This document shows, one piece after another, positions 15,001-27,000 of a stretch of DNA of 64,000 nucleotides. The notes beneath the pieces are model-generated. The model worked only from the letters and a program-made list of their open reading frames with translations, was not told the DNA's origin and searched no databases. Both the position numbers and the translations under genes were made by a program. The stretch spans positions 2,108,001-2,172,000 of the forward strand of contig JBBELK010000093.1 of the NCBI GenBank assembly GCA_037783545.1, in the 5' to 3' direction. Source of the DNA: Henricia sp. BOLD:AAB3569 (taxonomy: Eukaryota; Echinodermata; Asteroidea; Spinulosida; Echinasteridae). Within the stretch, counting starts at the first letter, position 1. Every line of letters begins with the position of its first letter.

Positions 15001-18000
15001 CACAGATGCAGCCATGTTTCAGAAAAATCTATACATGGTCAGTGTGCTAACTATATTTTCTAAAATAAAAAGTTTGTAAAAAATGCTTATTTAAACAAAT
15101 AAAAAAAAATAAAAAAAACCACCACCCACAAAATCAAACAAGAACAAATTGCTTTCATGATTTAGAATCACACAAAATTTCAAAATTAACAACCCAATGC
15201 AAAAACGGCAGAACAAATTTGTGACATGAGAATCAAACACATAAAAAGTTTCTATTTGTTCAAAAGCAGAAATATCAATCTGCAACTCAACTTGCGATGC
15301 AACTGCGACACAACACACAATGCAATACACAATGCAACTTGTGACTTGACTTGTGACTCAACTTGTGACACAATTTAAGATGTAACTGTGACTGACCGCA
15401 TTAAATTTCTACAAACAAGCCAACTTTCCTGTGTTTTTTAAGGAAAACACATGGAAAGTAGGTTGATCTCCTGACTTCAGACAATCCAGGAGGGTTTTTA
15501 TCTGTGTCAGGAGTCACGAGATGAATTGTTCTCCAGTAATTCTGTTGAAAAATTCAGGAGGGTTGGCAGCTCTGCTGCCTTCGATTACTAAAATTTACTC
15601 ATTTGAATATCAACTTTCTGACATTTTTGATACAGAAGAAAATATGTGAAATATGAAATGGAAATCAAACCAGCTAAAGAAAAAAACAACAACAAACAAA
15701 ACAAATGACAGAATGTAGGAACTACTTACGCATGCTGCTCGCCTTCCGCACTATAGGGATGACAGGAATGGTTGGCAAGAAGAAAATGAAACATGCAGAT
15801 AAAGGAATATCATTGATGAGATTAATATACATGCTCATGAATATTCAGTGACACATGAATAAGTAATGACTATGAAGAAAGAAATATTCATGCAGGGTTT
15901 AGGGTAATGTTGTCAATGGTCATGCATATTCGCATATTTACATGATAGGATAGGTTCTTAGATCTATTTTAGTTAGGACAGACATAGGCAAGTTTATATT
16001 AATGGTAAGACAACATGCTGCGAGGTTAGAAAATACATGTATATATTTGTAAGTAAAAAATGAGGTATATATGTAAGTAAATACCTCAAAACTGAATCTT
16101 AATGAATGGGTAAGAAGGGAGTATGGATTGATAATCATAAATGATAAATATGGCTCTTTAAATTAGCTAAACATTAATAATGTAGCTTCATATAGTTGCC
16201 GCTAATTCACCGAAAACATGTTTTTTTTTTTTTAAACAATTTTAGGGGGTTGGCTATAGCCCCCTCAGCACCCTTCCACCTCCCACCCCCCGCCCATCCC
16301 CCAACCCGGATCCGCCAATGTACTCATATCTCCCATACAGCAGGAATGAGTAGGTAGTACATTGAACAACAACAAAAAAGTGAATTTTCTCACAAGTTCA
16401 ATGCACATTTGAAAACGTCTTTTTTTCTAGTTAAGCTGACATCAAAGCTAATTTAAATAAAAACACATGTTTTTCAAACATTGCACTTTGGTATGGCATA
16501 GTCTTTGTTGCCATGTGCAGTATAGTCAGTATGGTGTGTGGGGAATTATTGACGTTTATTTTGTTGCTCGGTATATTTTGTCACTGTCAAGTGAATTAAA
16601 CATGGCCGTTGGTACAAGGGCATATTGTTGGAAAGTAAAGCAATTGACTAATGAGGGATTTATTTGTATACTTACATGAGGATATTTGTGCAGAGTATGA
16701 ATGAGAAGAGAAGTTTATCCTTCTCAAAGAGCGATCGGCAGACGCTGCAGTACAGGTTGTAGGTGAAGTGGTCTGATAAATAGCGAAGTCGCTTCTCAAG
16801 GATCTTAGACTTGTTGCTAGAAAGGAGAGAAGAGGAAATAATGAAATAAAAATATGCACAAATACCAGTCTCTAAGTAAAAAAGGTTACAAATTAAAAGC
16901 CTTTATGAAGTGAAAAAAAACTTGTTTCCACCAGGGTTAGAACCACGGACCTTCTGATTAGCATGGAGATTCCCTACCAATTGAGCTACGGAAACATGAT
17001 ATTGCAGTTGCTCCTCACTTATTGGGATTGGCTATCATGTGAGCTTAGCAAGCCCTACAGAGGAGAGACGCTTCAATGAGATAACCACACCTCTCAGAGA
17101 TCACTTAAAGATATGACCCAAACCTCTGCCCGGCTTGTCCCATTTATTAAAGGCACAGGCTTGTCAGCAATGCGTGCGCGGCAAATTCGTGCCACGAAAT
17201 ATGCAGCTCCAAAGCAAAGGCATAGAGCTGTGTATTTCGTGGCACAAATTTGGCGTTCGCGCATTGCTGACGAGCCTGTGCCTTTAAGTATAAATGAGTA
17301 ATTTCTAGGGATGATGACAAAGGGACCATCAGTGTGAATTGATTCGATACAAATGTGGACAAATGTCCATGAGTTTAGGAAATCTGGATGCAGTGAAAAG
17401 CAACTTGGCTCCACAAGGATTCGAACCGTGGACCTTCTGCTTAACAAGCAAAAATGGGAAAGCGCAGAAACTGCAAAAATGGGAAAGTGCAAAAATACAA
17501 TTTCCAATTTTGCTGTGGAAGCACAATAACACCCTACTAAGCATGTTGTTCTTTACAGTTCATGGCGTTAACATACTCCAAATTTTTTTTGTCACAGATG
17601 GTATTTTGGGGAGGCATTTTATATTGTTAAGATAGATTGGAATCCATTTTGCACAAAAATCTGAAACAAGCTCCTTCAAGGATTCAGACTTACCTATCAT
17701 GAATGGAGTTGATGTACAGATTGACAAACCACATGAGTGAGTACTGGTACATGGGGTCTATGTTGGGCAAATCAGCAATACTGAAGAACAAGACACTGGA
17801 ATGCTTGGCAATGGGTCGGTAGCCGGCTCGCGATTCATTCAACTTCTTCTCTGTCTCTTCGGCTATCTTCTGCTTCTTGGAAATCTCATCCGAAAGAACC
17901 TACATCAACAAAGCCAAATGAATAGGGAGAGGTTTTTGGAGACGTGTTGTGATGTTTAGGAGTCGTCCAACATTTTCACGGTTCTGCAAAGTGTAGGAAG

Positions 18001-21000
18001 GGGGAGGGGAGGGGGGTCGAGGGCCGCGTACGACTTTACATGCACTGTAAAATGTTGACATTTCACGGTAGTGAACAAAATGTTGATAAGTAGTATTTTT
18101 AGGGGAGGGAGGAGAATCTTGAGAAAATACTAGGCTCTGTAGAACTGAGAAAATGTTGACAACTTTGGACGGCCCCTTATTTATTTTTTGCTTATTTATT
18201 AATATTAAAAAAAAAGTGTTAATGGAATTCGCCTGACACAAGGTTCAAATGGCCACTTAAGGTGAGGGCTAAAATAGTTAAGGAAAGACCCATTTACAAT
18301 GTAGAAAATAATTTGTTGATATTGCGCTTAAAGTGGGACAAATTATAAATTGCAGGGAAGCATAACTTAGGCATAGAGTTCCAAAGTGCAGCCGTGCGAG
18401 GGAAGAAATTAAATGAATATCTCGCAGTATTTGCTTCGGGAATAGTGACTGCAAGAGGGTGAAGGCGAGCTGAAAACGTGTAATGCAACCAATGGGACGA
18501 TTGGGTGGAACAAGTTCAGTAAGACCTTTAAAAAACACATCCCACAATGGTATCTGTAAAAGACGACGATGTGAAAGGGGTTCAAGAGATGAAGCTAATG
18601 TTTCCCTGACTGAATTTGCTGCACGACGCTGGATAGCATGTAGGAGCACCAGCCCAGATGCGACAATGGTATTCCATTAATACAACGCAATAGAAAACAG
18701 CATAAGGTAAAAGCACACTTGAACCACAAAGCATACTGATGAGCCCTGAAGTTTTTTGAACTTACATTCAATAAATCTAGGTTCAAGTTAATTCTTGAAA
18801 TTGTCAGTCCAAGACTCGACCATTCAAAGCACTTTGCCATAAATTGTTATTATTATTATTTATTTCTGGTATTCATACCAAGGATTCCTCAATAGTGCCC
18901 ATTGCACTGTCACTCGCAAGCGTAAGGAAACCCATGAAGAATTATAAATTAGAAATGGCCAGAGACACCGGGGAATCCCCTTGCTCTTCACGAAAGAATA
19001 CTCTGGGATCTTTAAAGTGTGTTACCGTTACCTAACACACTGAACCCGCAATGGCTTTACATCTCTTTCGAAGGAGGAAGCAAGTGTGGTTGAGTGCCTT
19101 GCTCAAGGGCACAGGTACCGCAGCCGGGGCATGGGGGAGGTTCAAACCCGCAACCCCAAGTTTTCACCTATGATTACGAGTCAGTGACCGAAACCACTCG
19201 GCCACGAATTCCATTTTTTATCCAGCACTATTAAATGGTAAACTTGCAGCCAATCTGTGGCCGACTCATGACCAACTTGTGGCAGACTCCTTGCTGTGTT
19301 GACATACCTTAGATGAGTCCAGAATGCGGATAGCAGTCTCATCTTCCAGGATGTTCCCCTCTGATGATGACAGTGTCTCTAAGATCTTATCCTCAATCTC
19401 CTTCAGCTGTCTCTTGTTGGCAGCGCTCTGGAGCACCATGGCCTGCCTCTCCTCTTCAAGTTCAGGCCTGCAAACATGTCAAGATTTGGGTATAATTTAG
19501 AAATTCATAACAATGTGTATCATGAGGCTGAAAAGGAGAGGGAATTTTTGGTGTATATATTGTTAACTACTTGAAAAGTTACATACACCTATTGATTCAA
19601 ATTGAAAATCCCTTAACATGGGGCGCAAATTGCTGCAAAGCAACATCTTTTACTTTTATTAAAAACTGTCAATTACGGCATCTGTCCAGCCAATCAGCTA
19701 CGGATTTTTTGCATAACAGTTAAACACAGGCCAAAATGAATGGTAAAAAACATCGTTTGCAAATGATTCATTTAAAGCACACCCAGTTGGCAATTTTTCC
19801 CACAAAGGTACCATTTTACACGGGAAAAAAATCATGTGGTGTTTGTTACCATTGCTATCAACACTTTTAGTCAGGTTTCTCTTGTCAACTTGTGAAGTAA
19901 AATGTTGAGTAACTGCAAATGATGTACTGGAGCTTTACAGATTTTTCATTATTACTTTTAATAAAAGTATATATGAAAATATCGGTGATCCAAATTTTAA
20001 GTAGTATGGATAGATCTGTATACCCCACAATCAAAAATCATTAAAAAATCATTACAAAATCCATTCATTTTAAATTTGAGAACAGAAAAATTTGTTAACT
20101 CATACCAAAACCTCTGGTTTCTACCAACTGCTTCGGTCATCAGAAATGCCGAGAACTGTCTTAAATTAAACAGATTGATTGTTGATTTACCTTTCCTTAG
20201 CCACAACAATGCCCAACAACTGGTCCTCTAGACCGTCCGGCGTGATCATGAAGTTGAGCAGTGACACCTTGGTAGCTACTTCAGGCAGGTAGTGGGGATT
20301 ACGCAGCTTGGTGGTGATGTAGAACCGGAAGTCCTGTGAGTACTCAATGACGTTCTCTCCCAGACGGATGCACTCTACACCGCCTGGACACAAAATGAAA
20401 CCAAAACACTATCTGGTGAGCACTGTCCATTAAGTAGAGTCATTCCTTGCACACTTAAAACAAAAAAAAGCAAATTATTCTCTGATTCAGGGGTGAGATT
20501 GGATGAAAACGAAAATTCCGGAAGGGGCGTGGCTTCCTTGGGGGGTCGTGGCTTCTTGGGGGAGGGGGGCGAAACGTAGAGACCACGCAAACTTCAACTT
20601 TTCGGAGGATCGTTTTAAACACCAACGTACCATCGTGCAAAATGCAATGTCAAAAACATTTCAATTAGGCATCACAAGAACCAGTTTTGTTTGAAATATT
20701 TACCTTGTTTATAGGCCTACGAATGTGGATAATATTAAAAAGAATCCAGGCAACATCTACCGTTGAAGACGGTGAAGCGAAAGCGGAGGGTAAAATTGGT
20801 TCGTTGGCTGCTTCTCGCATCGCGCCAGCCGCGGAAAATCCGGAAAAATCTCACCCCTGCTGATTAAATGATCGTGTCCAGATCACATTTTGACCCCATA
20901 TTTTTCCCATGGGTGTTGAGATTTTGATACCGTATCATTTGTCATATTTTTCTCATTACCATTCTGAAATTTCGCATTCTCAAACTGTATATTTTCAAGG

Positions 21001-24000
21001 ATATCGTCAAAAAACCACTAATCTTATCTGGTGCAGTAATTACACCAACCCTTTTGCTTCCACATCCAAACTGGAGATTGCAAATTTTCTGTTTTTTTCA
21101 AATCCCGATAAGGCCCTTGCGATTTGTCTCTCACCCAAGTTTGGTTGCATTTTTTGTGTGTATGAATGAATAATAAAGAAGTTGTCTGCAGACAACTTCT
21201 TTAAAAACCCACCTTCAGTTGGCAATTTCTCCCACAAAGGTACCATTTTACACAGAAAAGAAAATCATGTGGTGTTTGTTACAACACAATCAGCACTTTT
21301 TCTTGAAGTAAAATTGTGGATAACTACACATCATTCGAGGGATGTAAATCAACTATAATCTCTCAATCAAATTTGCTCCCTTGTTACATCCAAGGATTTT
21401 GACCCGAACATCGAAGGAATGCTGACCTTGTTTGAATGTCTGTTTAAGCAGCAGCGGTTCCAGTGATGGATCCAGCTCCTCTCCAACATTCTCCAGAAGC
21501 AATGGAGTGCCAAACTGCAGGCAGTTCTCAAGGATTCGCATGTAGTCATTGTCGGTCAGCTTGATCACTGATAGCTTGTTGTCCTTCTCAGAGTTCTTGA
21601 CCCACTTGTTAGCTTGGCCCTGGGGGTCGATCATCAAGGGCCTAGTGGGGAAATCAGGATTATAGTGGAACATTGTGGTTCTATTAGGGAATAGGGCTTA
21701 TATAGTTTTCTTGACTCATATGTGTTATGTACACTACACACAAATTGTAAAAATGAGGCATGTTATGTTAATGTAACCAAAAATGTATTACATTACACAA
21801 TTACAGATGGTTTCCTTGAATGGAGAATACAGACTGAGTTACAGAAATAGATGGATGGCTTACTGGTGAATTTTAAGAAATCATAAGCCCCGTCTGTAAT
21901 CTGTGTCTAAAGCTAGATTGTTCCTTGTTCCCTTAACACCAGGAAAGTAATGGCATCGGCCCTTCCCCTCAAGCATCTCCATCAGGGTCGACAATGTTGT
22001 TGTTGATATCGTCCCCATTACTTTGATGCTTGGAGTACGTTCGCTGCACTCTTGTCATTGCGTTGATCAATACGCTGGTGTAAGCCTAATTTTTTTTGGG
22101 GTCTTGAGCGGCCTAGTGGCTTAGCTTTGGACGCGGCCAGAGACACCGGGGAAACCCATAACTCTTCATGAAAGAATGCTCTGGGATCTTTTAAGTGCGT
22201 TATACAGCACACTGGACCAATGGCTTTACATCCCTTCCGAAGGATGAAGCAAGTGCCTTGCTCAAGGGTACAGGTACCACAGCCGGGTATTGAACCCGCA
22301 ACCCCAAGTTTTCACCCGAGTATTGCGAGTCAGTGACCAGCAGCCGAGTGAGTGAGTGAGTGAGTTTGTGGTTTAACGCCATGCCGGCATCAGAGGCCAT
22401 ATTCATGGCGGGATTATGTTAATATATAAAAATGCTTGGTTTTGATTAAAATTAACAAAATCATGTAAGTTGTGGAAAATATATGATCTTGGAATTAGTT
22501 GTATAGATAACAAGTGGTATATTTCAATAAAATTGAAGAAACATTGTATATAAGTACTACGTGGAATCTGGGTAGTTTTCCAAGGCAACCCCGAGGAGGC
22601 CAGCAGCCGATTTCACGAATCCTTACGCACTGCGTAAGTCCCCTTGCGCAACATTTTATTGCGTAGGCTGCACAACATTCCTGTGAAAATTACACATTTA
22701 CAACCATTTTGCAAAGGTTGCGCAGCTGCGCACTCTTTCGTGAAATCGGCTGCTGAACTGCTCGGCCACGGTACCAAGCGGTTACATGATTTGAAAAGTG
22801 TCACAAACAGCGCTAGATTACATGATTGGTAAACTGTTACAAAGGGCGCTATCTCCACGTGTGAATAACTCTTTCACTACAACGCGCCGCTCACAGCGGC
22901 TCGAGAAATGTCTACTTCCGGATGGAAAGCCGCTTCCAGCGGTTCGCCTTTACACATAAACAAACGGTGGCCTTCAATTAATTACGTCACAGACCTTTTA
23001 AAAATTCCGTAGTGAAAGAGTGTGTGATAAAAACCAACCTGTGTATAAGTCTGCTGAGCATTTTATCTAATTTCTGGAAAAACAATGAAAAACTGTGTCC
23101 ATGCTTTTAAGAAATTGTTTTAAGCCACTATTCTATTTAGGCTTATTCCCTGGTTGCGATTTTTTTGTTTACACAACACCTTCGGGTACATGCCAACTTT
23201 TCAACCCGAACAGAGTCTACTAAGTTCTCAATGACTGATATTTCTCAAATGGTATTCTGCTAAATGTTCAGAACTCCATGCACTCTCATTGTTAGGAACA
23301 AAAACAACATGACGCACAGCCATTTGAACGAACGCAGTCATGCATGTAACTAATGCAAAACATTGCAAAATGACAAGATTATCGAATAATTTTGGTGAGT
23401 TTTACCGATTTAAACAAAAAGGTATTATGATCAATGGGAATAAAGGTGGGTTTGGCCAGTCTTAAACAATCCAGCTAGGGGCCTGGACACTGATAATGTC
23501 CCTCGCCTGCAGCTCGGGCTATTATCACTCGTCCAGGCCCCTAGCCGGTTTTAAACGTATGTTTAAGACTGGCCAAACCCACTTTTATTCCCTAATTATT
23601 GTGGTCATGTTTATTTTCATACCATCTCCTAGAGTTGTCCACAATGACACCATTGTCTACTGAGAATGAATCCGTGGGCAAACCAGCGATGTTCCATGCC
23701 CTGATTTTGATCGGTTCTCCCAGGGTCTTGCTCAAGGAGAACTCTCCTGAACAAGGAATCTTCTTGATCTGTGAAAGTAGCAAATCAGGAAAAACAAATC
23801 AAAGATACCATTATAGGACAGTCTAGTGGGTTTGAAGACTCAAACTGGAGTTTGTGAGTTCTTCAAGCCCCACTATGGCCAACATGTCTGTGACCCTGGG
23901 CTAGACACTTAAAGGCACAGGCTCCTCAGCAATGCGTGCGCGCCAAACTTGTGCCACGAAATACGCAGCTCCATGCCTTTGCTATGGAGCTGCGTATTCC

Positions 24001-27000
24001 GTGGCACGAATTTGGCGAGCGTGCATTGCTGATGAGCCTGTGCCTTTAATTTTGTTTCTATGTTCTTACTGTGTTTGTAATAACTATGATTTGTAAATTA
24101 TCAAAACTGTTCGACACTATTTAGGAAGGTGATTAAATTTGCATCAGGGGAATGTATGTTAAAGTTAGGTTTTGTTTTGCCCTACCCGACGTAACTTGAT
24201 TACCACTGTATATACTCAGTGCTTCCCGAGACACTATGGGAAAAACGTCATAGCATGCTTTAGTGGGACTCGAACTCACGACCTCCTGCATACAAGGCAG
24301 ACGTCTTAACCACTCAACCACCGAGCTGGCCTGTGTTGAATGGTTAGTTCGCATCACTTAGCAATGAGAACTCCAACTGACGGGGGAAGGTATTTCAAAA
24401 TTGCACAGGAATTTCTTTTTAAAAAAAATCTGTTTACTTTAAATAGCAATTTTTATGGAACGACACCTATATCGTGTACATTCCAGGGGCGGTATTCAAT
24501 TCAGTACTTAGTTTTTGGCTAAAGTAAAATACTTATTCAATTCGCAAGTGGCTAAGTTTTTTACTTTAGAAAAATACTTAGAACATTTGGTATTCAAATG
24601 GTTCTTTTTGGGAAAGAATTTGAGAAGGCAGGAAAGCACACTTAAGCAATTTTTACATACAACATACGCATACTGCAACCGGTTTAGATTTTGGTTTTGT
24701 TTTAGTGCGCGTGTTGTGCGTTTTGCGTGAGAAGGCGCGGTTCATGGCGCGTCCCACGCTGTATTCGATTGGCTGTTTAGGGAGTTCTGCGCTCTGTGTT
24801 TATTTGTAACGTCACAATTTATCTGAGTATTTTACTTACTAAAGTAAAATTCTTAGAAGGCTTTGAATACGAGATAGGTAATTTTCTTAGCCAAGCCAAA
24901 TACTAAGTAAAGTTTTTACTTAATTTAAGTATTGAATTGAATACCGCCCCTGGAGCCTTACCTTGCAATTTTTAGTCCAGTCGCTTGTGCACCTGAGCCT
25001 GAATGCTGAAGTGAAGGCACCGAGATAGGCAATGACACCTGATGAGATGAGAACATCACCCATCAGATTGTCATAGATACTCTGCAGATTAGCTGCTGCT
25101 GCTGTCCACCTGCAAAGACGAAAACAAGTGATAATTTTCTTCACAAAATCGGGGTAATTTCATGGTATTTGAAACATTCCAAACAAGATATTAACTGATT
25201 TTGCAAGCTACTTGATACAGATACGAGAGTCCTATTCTGACTGGTCCATTCACCGTCTCGTGTCAGTGTTTATTTCTTGCTGTTTACCAGTGCACAAATG
25301 ATCCGATCCACTCGCATCGCAAACATGCAAGCGTAGCAAACTATCCTCCAGTTACCCAGGGAAACGTTTACTATGCACCTGCTTTATGAATAAACTCTTT
25401 CTCAGCTACCTGAGAAACGTTATCTACGCACGTCGGCACATGCTTTACGATGAACCGAGTGTATCGCATACGGAAGACAGAATATGCGACAACACCACGC
25501 GAGTACAAAACGTACATGAGCTGAATGAAAAAAGTGACTGTACATGATTATAAGCACAATTTTAATCAGCGTTTTCCTGCGCTCAGTGTTTCTGAACTGG
25601 TGAAGAATATATACGAGGTATGGTAAAACAAATATAACATAGCTTACTTCGGGTGGGTAGTTCATATTAGCTCGGCTTTTGCCTCAGAAACTAGTTTGTT
25701 AATTTCCAATACCTCGGGAGGCTAATATCGAATTCTCACCATCAAACCATGCTGTATTTGTAAACTGTTCTGCATAGTCGTCCTACGAAACAGCCTGACT
25801 GCAGCTACAGTGATCTCAATACTACCCCTTCATTCAGTGGCAATTAGACAAAAAATGGATGGGACTGACCTGTCTTTTTCTCCCCCTAGTCCCCCGATGA
25901 GTTTCTCAGCTCGGTCCAGCTTCTTAGCACACAGGTCCACCTGCTGCTCCAGCTGTTCCTTCTTGTCTGTCATGTCCTTAAATTGCTGCTTGAGGTTGGC
26001 CAGGCGTTCCTCAACGGCACGCAGCTCAGATCTCTTAGCTGGGGGAAAAATTGAATGCCCAAGGATGTTTAATTTAACAGGTTTATGGCACTTGAATTTG
26101 CAGCTCGTAGGCTTAAAATCCTTTTGAAAGAATGGAGCAATTGTCGTTAAGTGACTTGTTCGAAGGCACAGGTACCGCGACTGGGTATCGAACCTGCAAC
26201 ACCTGAGAGTAAAGTGAAATGTCACAAAATGCATTGCTATTGTCAAAAAGTGTATTGACACATTCCCATTCCCCAAGCAAAAGGGGAATGCACTGTATGA
26301 CATCAGCAGTGAATCTTGTGAAATTTCACTTTACACCCACCCCGCATTCAGCTGTGCTGCACATCCCCTAATTGTCTAATCATAACAAATCATTGTAAAG
26401 AGGAATAACAGGGCTTTCCAATGATACCAAAGGAGAATGACTAGTAACAAGAGAGAAATTGTCAGTCAAACTTGAGTTTATATCATAGTTACATGGAGAC
26501 TCACAATGGGGCAATGAACCATTTTAAAAAACAAAAGCAATCATTTGTTTACCTTATAATCTTTATATAGCAAGCAACAAAAGAAACACAAATTTGAATT
26601 TTTTTGTTAATTAATTTGACATCGAAATATAAACACCTTCACTATGCGTGACTGTATTAAGCTTCCGAAAATTGCCACTCAAAATTGACTGCTTTTTCAA
26701 TCAAAAAGTGAAGAAGATTTTTGCTGTAATTTCTTGCAAAAGACATTTTAAGTATCTCTTTATCAGACGAGACAAATTTATAATGAGCATACCATTTAAG
26801 AGAGTCATAGTCTCGCTAAGGTCAGACTCGGCCTCTTTGAGTTTTTCCTTCTTCGGAGCGACCACCTTAGCTACGCGGTCATACACCTCCATGGCTAGGA
26901 CCCACTTGCACAGACCCTCGGCTGCTGAGGAGGCCTTAGCCACCTTGGCTGCGTCAAACTCTGGGTTGGGGATGAACTCGGCACGGATCTTCTTTGTGAT

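Noticed and set aside
24235-24345. Possible tRNA gene (also 1545, 35745, 39965, 48585, 51165)
   Set aside because: A- and B-box-like words are present but no acceptor stem or full cloverleaf could be formed; they match each other as dispersed SINE pieces.
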